Below, piece by piece: positions 59,930-64,000 of a stretch of 64,000 bases of DNA. Under the pieces are notes generated by a model. It was given only the letters and a program-made list of their open reading frames with translations, was not told the origin of the DNA and did not search any database. This DNA is from Mesorhizobium qingshengii (GTDB taxonomy: Bacteria; Pseudomonadota; Alphaproteobacteria; Rhizobiales; Rhizobiaceae). The position numbers were made by a program, and so were the translations under genes. The stretch lies in assembly GCF_900103325.1 (NCBI RefSeq), contig NZ_FMXM01000027.1:1-64000 (forward strand). The letters are read 5' to 3'. Within the stretch, counting starts at the first letter, position 1. Each line of letters opens with the position of its first letter.

Positions 59930-60670
59930 CTACAGATCGTCGGCCAGCAACGACCCGACGCTTGTCCCTTGAGCCTTCTGATATTCCAGCGCATATCCGC
60001 CGAGCCTGACCGTGCGGATGGGATTGGTGTGAGCGGACTGCTTGATCGACGTTCTCAACCGGCTGATATGAACATCTACCGTCCTGGGACCAACATAGAT
60101 ATTGCCAGGCCAAGCCGCCCTGATCAGCTCGTCACGGCTAAGCACCTTGCCGGGATGTTCCAGCATGTGACGCAGTAGCTTGAATTCAATCGGTCCTAAC
60201 GAAATCTCGGTTCCGTTGCAGCGCACATGGTGGGTGTCGATCTGCATTTCGATGTCCCCGCAGTTCAGCGACATCGCGCTGTGCGTTCGCAATCCGAATT
60301 GGCGGCCGGTTCCCAATCTGGTGTGGAGGTAGTCGAGCAGCTTCGCCGGCGCCAACGGCCGGATAAAACTCTCGTCTATTCCTGACTTCAGCAGGCCAAT
60401 ATGCTGATCCTCGGCACCGGGCGCGATCAACGCGACGACCGGCAGGGGGCCTGTTCGAGGATCCTGCCTCAGCCGGCTGCAAACGTCCGCCATATGATTG
60501 TGCGGCCTGCAGTCCATCACCCAGGCATCGACCGGTGTTTCGGCGGCCAGCTCGACCATTTCATCAACATCGCGGGCCAACGCATCGCTGAAGCCATCCA
60601 CTTTGAGGATGTGGCTGAGCACCAGGTAGAATTCCGCATCATGGGAGCATATTGCGATCTTTGGCTTCAT
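59930..60670 (-). CDS. OmpR/PhoB-type response regulator with a degenerate receiver
   Basis: 246 residues. Receiver region 1-120: Asp53 (WVMDCRP) is kept, but the first acidic pair is His10-Asp11 (CSHDAEF), the Thr/Ser switch position is hydrophobic (VVALIAPG) and the conserved Lys is Arg104 (FIRPLAP). The C-terminal winged helix is intact: LGPIEFKLLRHMLEHPGKVL SRDELIRAAW, RTVDVHISRLRTSIK and IRTVRLGGYALE. It probably binds DNA as a dimer but may not be phosphorylated normally. No partner kinase gene is adjacent. Confidence 0.85.
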   Translation of the reverse strand: MKPKIAICSHDAEFYLVLSHILKVDGFSDALARDVDEMVELAAETPVDAWVMDCRPHNHMADVCSRLRQDPRTGPLPVVALIAPGAEDQHIGLLKSGIDESFIRPLAPAKLLDYLHTRLGTGRQFGLRTHSAMSLNCGDIEMQIDTHHVRCNGTEISLGPIEFKLLRHMLEHPGKVLSRDELIRAAWPGNIYVGPRTVDVHISRLRTSIKQSAHTNPIRTVRLGGYALEYQKAQGTSVGSLLADDL

Positions 60671-60850
60671 GACGTAATTCGCGTTTCGGGAGCCTAATGG
60701 CCTCGCCTGTTTCTTGAGCACCCGAGCCTCTCCATGACGCACGGCTACCTCGCTGCATTTGGCTGCTGCTCGCCGCGTCGCCCTAGCCGTTATATCCCAC
60801 CTGCCGGGCCGGAACGTTGCGACCGGTCCGACCGCGGCATTGGCAAGCAA

Positions 60851-61326
60851 TCAGTTGATGACGGGCAGTTGTTCCGGAGAAAGCTCGCTCAGAAATTCAA
60901 CTCCGTTCTCTCGAACGCAGACAACCTCCTCGAACTGAAAGACGGCCCCCCGTTGATCTCCAGCTTGGGCTCCAGGTGCCAGATCATGCCGGGTCTGACG
61001 ATCTCGACATTGGCCTTGGAGATCGACGGCGGCTCGGTGACATCGAGGCCACCAACGTGACCGATACGGGAAACGAGCCCGTAGGCGGGTGGCAGACCCG
61101 CATCACGCCAAAGCTGCTCAAACGCTGCGAAGACCTCACCACCGCTCATCCCGGCCTTGATGCCGCCCGCGGGTGCCACGGTAAGCCCGCGTGTTCGCTC
61201 ATAGGCGCCGATCTTGCAGACCTCGGGTGAGCCACCTCGGGCAATGCGGTTTCTGTCGGCCGGATAGCCGCCATAAGTTGACGGAAAATCCTTCCACGCG
61301 TACTGGCCGACCTGCAATGGCTGCAT
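60851..61326 (-). pseudogene. C-terminal half of an M24 (Xaa-Pro/creatinase) peptidase with a frameshift
   Basis: The frame shows GGEVFAAFEQLWRDAGLPPA, then GLVSRIGHVGGLDVTEPPSI and VRPGMIWHLEPKLEINGG, the metal-binding core of creatinase/prolidase enzymes. At the C6 run 60946-60951 the frame changes and the end continues VFQFEEVVCVRENGVEFLSE LSPEQLPVIN to a stop at 60851. The N-terminal domain is absent. It is a truncated, frameshifted remnant; whether the G-run slip is real needs read support. Confidence 0.7.
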
Positions 61327-61561
61327 CCTTGGCGGCCGGCCGTAGTTGAACTCACCTCTGCGGAGCCTTTGCGGCCTGCCTGAGGCTGCCATGATCGACG
61401 GCTGCCAGCACATGGTCCAAACGGCCTACCCGCCCCACAGACAGCTTGGCTGACGCGACTGTCGATCCAACAGCAGCTACATTCAACGAACCCGATAAGG
61501 TGTGAACCGCGTTTGCGAGCGGTCGCGGCGTCCCATCGCCGCGCGATCCGCGCCGCGCATT

Positions 61562-62560
61562 TCATTCTCTCTCCCCTTCGGCGCTGAGATCGGCGGCGTC
61601 AGGATCGAGGCTGGTCTCGTAGACATATTCGTGTGGAATGGCAGGGGCTGCCATCTGGGAAACATAGTGGTTCAAATTTTCCCGGTCGTTGCTTGCCGCC
61701 AGGCTGCAGAAGTTTCCGCTGTTCCACGTCATGACGCAGTGGCTGAAATGCGCTCGCACCGCGTCATGCATCTCGCCCAGAGTCACCTCATTGTTGAACA
61801 TCGTGTTGAGGACCGAGGTCTGCTTCTTTTCGATCTCGTCTTGTGGAAAGTAGCGTGCCTTGAACCCGAAATCCTTCTGGTACTCGCGACGCCGATAGTC
61901 GGTCTCCTCGATCGCGCGAAATTTCTCGACGAAGACGAAGATGCCGCCTTCCTTGAGGTGCTGGCTGACAAACTCGATCTGCTTGACCCTATTCGGCGAG
62001 TACATCTGAAACGTCGTATCTTCCAGAATAACATCGAATCCGTGAGCGAAACCTGCCAGTCGCGGATCTGAACCCAGGACGTCCTTCGTCAAATGATGGA
62101 AGGGGCCGACGAAGAAGTCGGCGTGCGGCGGTTCGCCATAAGCCATGAAGCATTTGTAATTTTCCGCGTTCGGGCTGCACGACAGCGTGCGTATCTGTCC
62201 CTCGGACAGTTCGGACAGTGTTCTCGCCATCGTCCCTTCCGCTGTTCCAAGGCTGTATAGCGCAAACGGAGCGCCACGGTGCCGTGCGTATTTCAGCACT
62301 GCATGGGCCATCCGGCACTCCTCTTCCAATCTATAAGGGATGCTGCCGTGATAGTGCTGGTCAAAAAAGCCTTGGCGGGTCGCGTGCAGCGCAACCAGAT
62401 CGCGTAGGAGTCCATCGCTGGGTAGAAGGCGTGCGTCGGCTATGGGCTTCCGGATCGGCATCCCGCTCTTTCCGGCAGCGGTAGCCGCGAAGAAGCCGGC
62501 AAGTCCGTTAATCCGCGGGCCATGATCGCATTCGGCCAGGAAATCCTTTAGACCTCGCAT
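61562..62560 (-). CDS. methyltransferase-like protein
   Basis: 332 residues from MRGLKDFLAECDHGPRINGL. The region FALYSLGTAEGTMARTLSEL, FMAYGEPPHADFFVGPFHHL and GFDVILEDTTFQMYSPNRVK QIEFVSQHLKEGGIFVFVEK F follows the order of class I SAM methyltransferases (G-x-A-E-G loop, acidic residue, and the post-motif with EGGIFVFVEKF), similar to CmoA-like proteins. Substrate unknown. Single gene, divergent from the AraC-type regulator. Confidence 0.7.
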   Translation of the reverse strand: MRGLKDFLAECDHGPRINGLAGFFAATAAGKSGMPIRKPIADARLLPSDGLLRDLVALHATRQGFFDQHYHGSIPYRLEEECRMAHAVLKYARHRGAPFALYSLGTAEGTMARTLSELSEGQIRTLSCSPNAENYKCFMAYGEPPHADFFVGPFHHLTKDVLGSDPRLAGFAHGFDVILEDTTFQMYSPNRVKQIEFVSQHLKEGGIFVFVEKFRAIEETDYRRREYQKDFGFKARYFPQDEIEKKQTSVLNTMFNNEVTLGEMHDAVRAHFSHCVMTWNSGNFCSLAASNDRENLNHYVSQMAAPAIPHEYVYETSLDPDAADLSAEGERE

Positions 62561-62780
62561 CGCAGTATGTCTCCCACACCGTTCCATCTGTGAGACGCCA
62601 AGAACTCGATGGGGAAATGCCAATAAAATAAGAATGGTCTAATATTCCCGTTGGCTCAAGTACTGGCTGAGGACACTGGTAGGGCTGCGTGGGGCGCGCG
62701 GCTTTCATTCAATTGCCATATTTTTACTAAAGTCACATCTTCCACCAACTCCCAGTTATTTGTGAGTTGTTCGGCAACCT

Positions 62781-63725
62781 GTGGTTCGGCAAAACACAGC
62801 GGAACGAGCTGGTCGCTATTGGGAGGCTGCTTCGATTCGCGGATACCCTTGCCTCGACCCCAACAAGATTCGCCCATCTCTGCACCAGACGCTTGCTCAC
62901 CAGTGTGGGGGCTGGGGGCAAGTGCGGGCGGACTTGATCAAAAGGACTGGACTGGAGCGTCAGGAAACAAAGATCGCCTTTCCAGGGCCTGTGTTCCTGT
63001 TGAATCTAAAGGGTGTCGCGCGCAACGGAGAAGACTTCGTCGATGGGCGCCGGATATCCTTCCAGCCGCGGCGCGCCGGCTCAATAGTCTATATGCCTGG
63101 AGGCAAGGATTGGACTGGCTGGGATGAGGGCGACGCGACCGCCGCCTACCTGCTCGTTTCGATCGAACAGGGCTTCGCTGACGAGGTATTTGGGGGAATG
63201 GTGGGCGCTCGCCCGGCTGACCTACCGCCTTCGATCGGATTTCGAGACAGCGTCGCGGAGATGGCGCTGCAGAGGATCGCCATCGAACTCAAGCAGCCCG
63301 ATCCTATCAGCGTAACGATGGTGGAGAGCCAAGCCACGCAATTGCTCGCACAGATGGTCAGGTTGAGCGGCGTCTATCGTGAACAGGCAAAAGGCGGTCT
63401 GTCATCGTTCGATCTCAAGCGGGCGATAGGAATGATCGAGGCCTCGTCGGACGGCAGACCCACCTTGGCCGCTTTGGCAAAGGAGGTTGGCGTCAGCCGG
63501 TTCCATTTCTGCAGGGCTTTCAAGCAGTCGACAGGCATGACGCCACATGCATTCATTGCGCGTCGTCGACTGGAACAATCGGCGGACATGTTGCGATCTA
63601 CCAATTTGTCGGCAACGAAAATCGCGATGGAGTGTGGTTTTGGAAGCTCGAGCCATTTCACCATTGCTTTTAAGCGGGCCTTCGGCGCGTCTCCCACCGA
63701 ATTTCGCCGTAAGTGCAGAATCTAG
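62781..63725 (+). CDS. AraC-family transcriptional regulator
   Basis: About 314 residues; start not certain. The C-terminal 100 residues carry two helix-turn-helix motifs (PTLAALAKEVGVSRFHFCRA FKQSTGMTPHAFIARRRLEQ and SATKIAMECGFGSSSHFTIA FKRAFGASPTEFRRK). The N-terminal part is a probable effector or cupin-like domain (FPGPVFLLNLKGVARNGEDF). It is followed 107 bp later by an MFS transporter gene, a likely target. Confidence 0.85.
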   Translation: MVRQNTAERAGRYWEAASIRGYPCLDPNKIRPSLHQTLAHQCGGWGQVRADLIKRTGLERQETKIAFPGPVFLLNLKGVARNGEDFVDGRRISFQPRRAGSIVYMPGGKDWTGWDEGDATAAYLLVSIEQGFADEVFGGMVGARPADLPPSIGFRDSVAEMALQRIAIELKQPDPISVTMVESQATQLLAQMVRLSGVYREQAKGGLSSFDLKRAIGMIEASSDGRPTLAALAKEVGVSRFHFCRAFKQSTGMTPHAFIARRRLEQSADMLRSTNLSATKIAMECGFGSSSHFTIAFKRAFGASPTEFRRKCRI

Positions 63726-63832
63726 GCCGCCGCTTGTCAGTTCTCAGCAAGTATCGGAAAACCCCGACATCACAGTAAAGCAGGCTTGGCGGAAGAAGGT
63801 CTATATCGGCGGTCAGCCCGGATACGCCGCTC

Positions 63833-64000
63833 ATGTCAAACCTGGTTCGAATTCATCATGGCAAAGGACGGGCCGACCGGTCCAATCCCTGCCTCGGATT
63901 CCTGGCCAGCACGCTGTTGGCTGCTGTTGCCCGAAACGGCTACTACATCGCATCCGCCTGGATCCTCGTCGAGCGAGGATACGGAACAGCCGGCGTGGCA
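63833..64000 (+). CDS. MFS transporter, N-terminal part (runs off window)
   Basis: 56 residues visible. After MSNLVRIHHGKGRADRSNPC, the hydrophobic stretch LGFLASTLLAAVARNGYYIA, SAWILVERGYGTAGVA is the first helix and loop of a major facilitator protein with the N-terminal pattern NGYYIAxAWxLVExGxGxxxVA. No clear ribosome site is seen, so the start may be different. The rest lies outside the window. Confidence 0.6.
   Translation, partial: MSNLVRIHHGKGRADRSNPCLGFLASTLLAAVARNGYYIASAWILVERGYGTAGVA

Noticed and set aside
1-64000. CRISPR arrays, rRNA operons, complete insertion sequences, riboswitches
   Set aside because: No regularly spaced repeats, rRNA signatures, paired IS ends or known riboswitch cores were seen on reading both strands.

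Overview
The window is high-GC DNA from an alphaproteobacterium of the order Hyphomicrobiales (Rhizobiales), most probably Mesorhizobium or a close relative. This rests on the protein families and gene styles seen (RpoE-ChrR regulon, DUF2585, DUF2177, a solo 210-residue tyrosine recombinase, rhizobial small proteins) and on FixK/FNR-type boxes of the form TTGAY-N4-RTCAA. No rRNA, tRNA or CRISPR array was found. Core-like operons alternate with decayed accessory DNA rich in gene remnants and duplicated promoter fragments.

Left part (1-14.4 kb): an IS256-type transposase start at the edge, then a cluster of secreted Sel1-repeat proteins (257-826, 2166-4280, 4845-5996, 9703-11021), a small secreted Cys protein, an oleate-hydratase-like flavoenzyme, a YCF48/BNR propeller protein and a DUF2585 membrane protein. 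Several have a FixK/FNR-like box about 60-67 bp before the start. One promoter-plus-gene unit is duplicated and decayed, and the other copy has a frameshift in a (GA)n tract. A ParD/ParE module and small rhizobial proteins follow.

Middle part (14.5-35 kb): a LysR regulator diverges from five genes (three short-chain dehydrogenases, an NADP-binding reductase, an SRPBCC protein). After a solo integrase comes the most unusual locus (20.6-25.9 kb): a triple-GAF hybrid histidine kinase with two receivers, a stand-alone Hpt protein, and a receiver fused through a HAMP-like linker to a ten-helix EamA/DMT transporter. From 26 to 35 kb there is a Crp/Fnr regulator whose promoter is duplicated 5 kb away, plus remnants of a serine recombinase, a LysR protein, an outer-membrane barrel and a small duplicated gene, with a few intact small secreted proteins.

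Sugar catabolism block (35.5-46.8 kb): a carbohydrate ABC importer (ATPase, two permeases, binding protein) diverges from an IclR regulator, a Gfo/Idh/MocA oxidoreductase, an IolD-like ThDP enzyme, an aldehyde dehydrogenase and an IlvD/Edd dehydratase. Inverted repeats built on GTTTAAC/GTTAAAC lie in both promoters and are the likely IclR operators.

Right part (47-64 kb): a frameshifted SRAP gene, then an RpoE-ChrR singlet-oxygen-type regulon: DUF2147, photolyase and DUF2177 in one operon; rpoE, chrR, DUF1295, a CFA-synthase-like methyltransferase and a membrane protein in a second; an FAD oxidoreductase and DUF1365 in a third. Each has a promoter matching TGATCC-N18-TAnnA/G. Then follow an FMN reductase, a PhoB-like regulator with a degenerate receiver, a broken M24 peptidase, a methyltransferase-like protein, an AraC regulator and the start of an MFS transporter.
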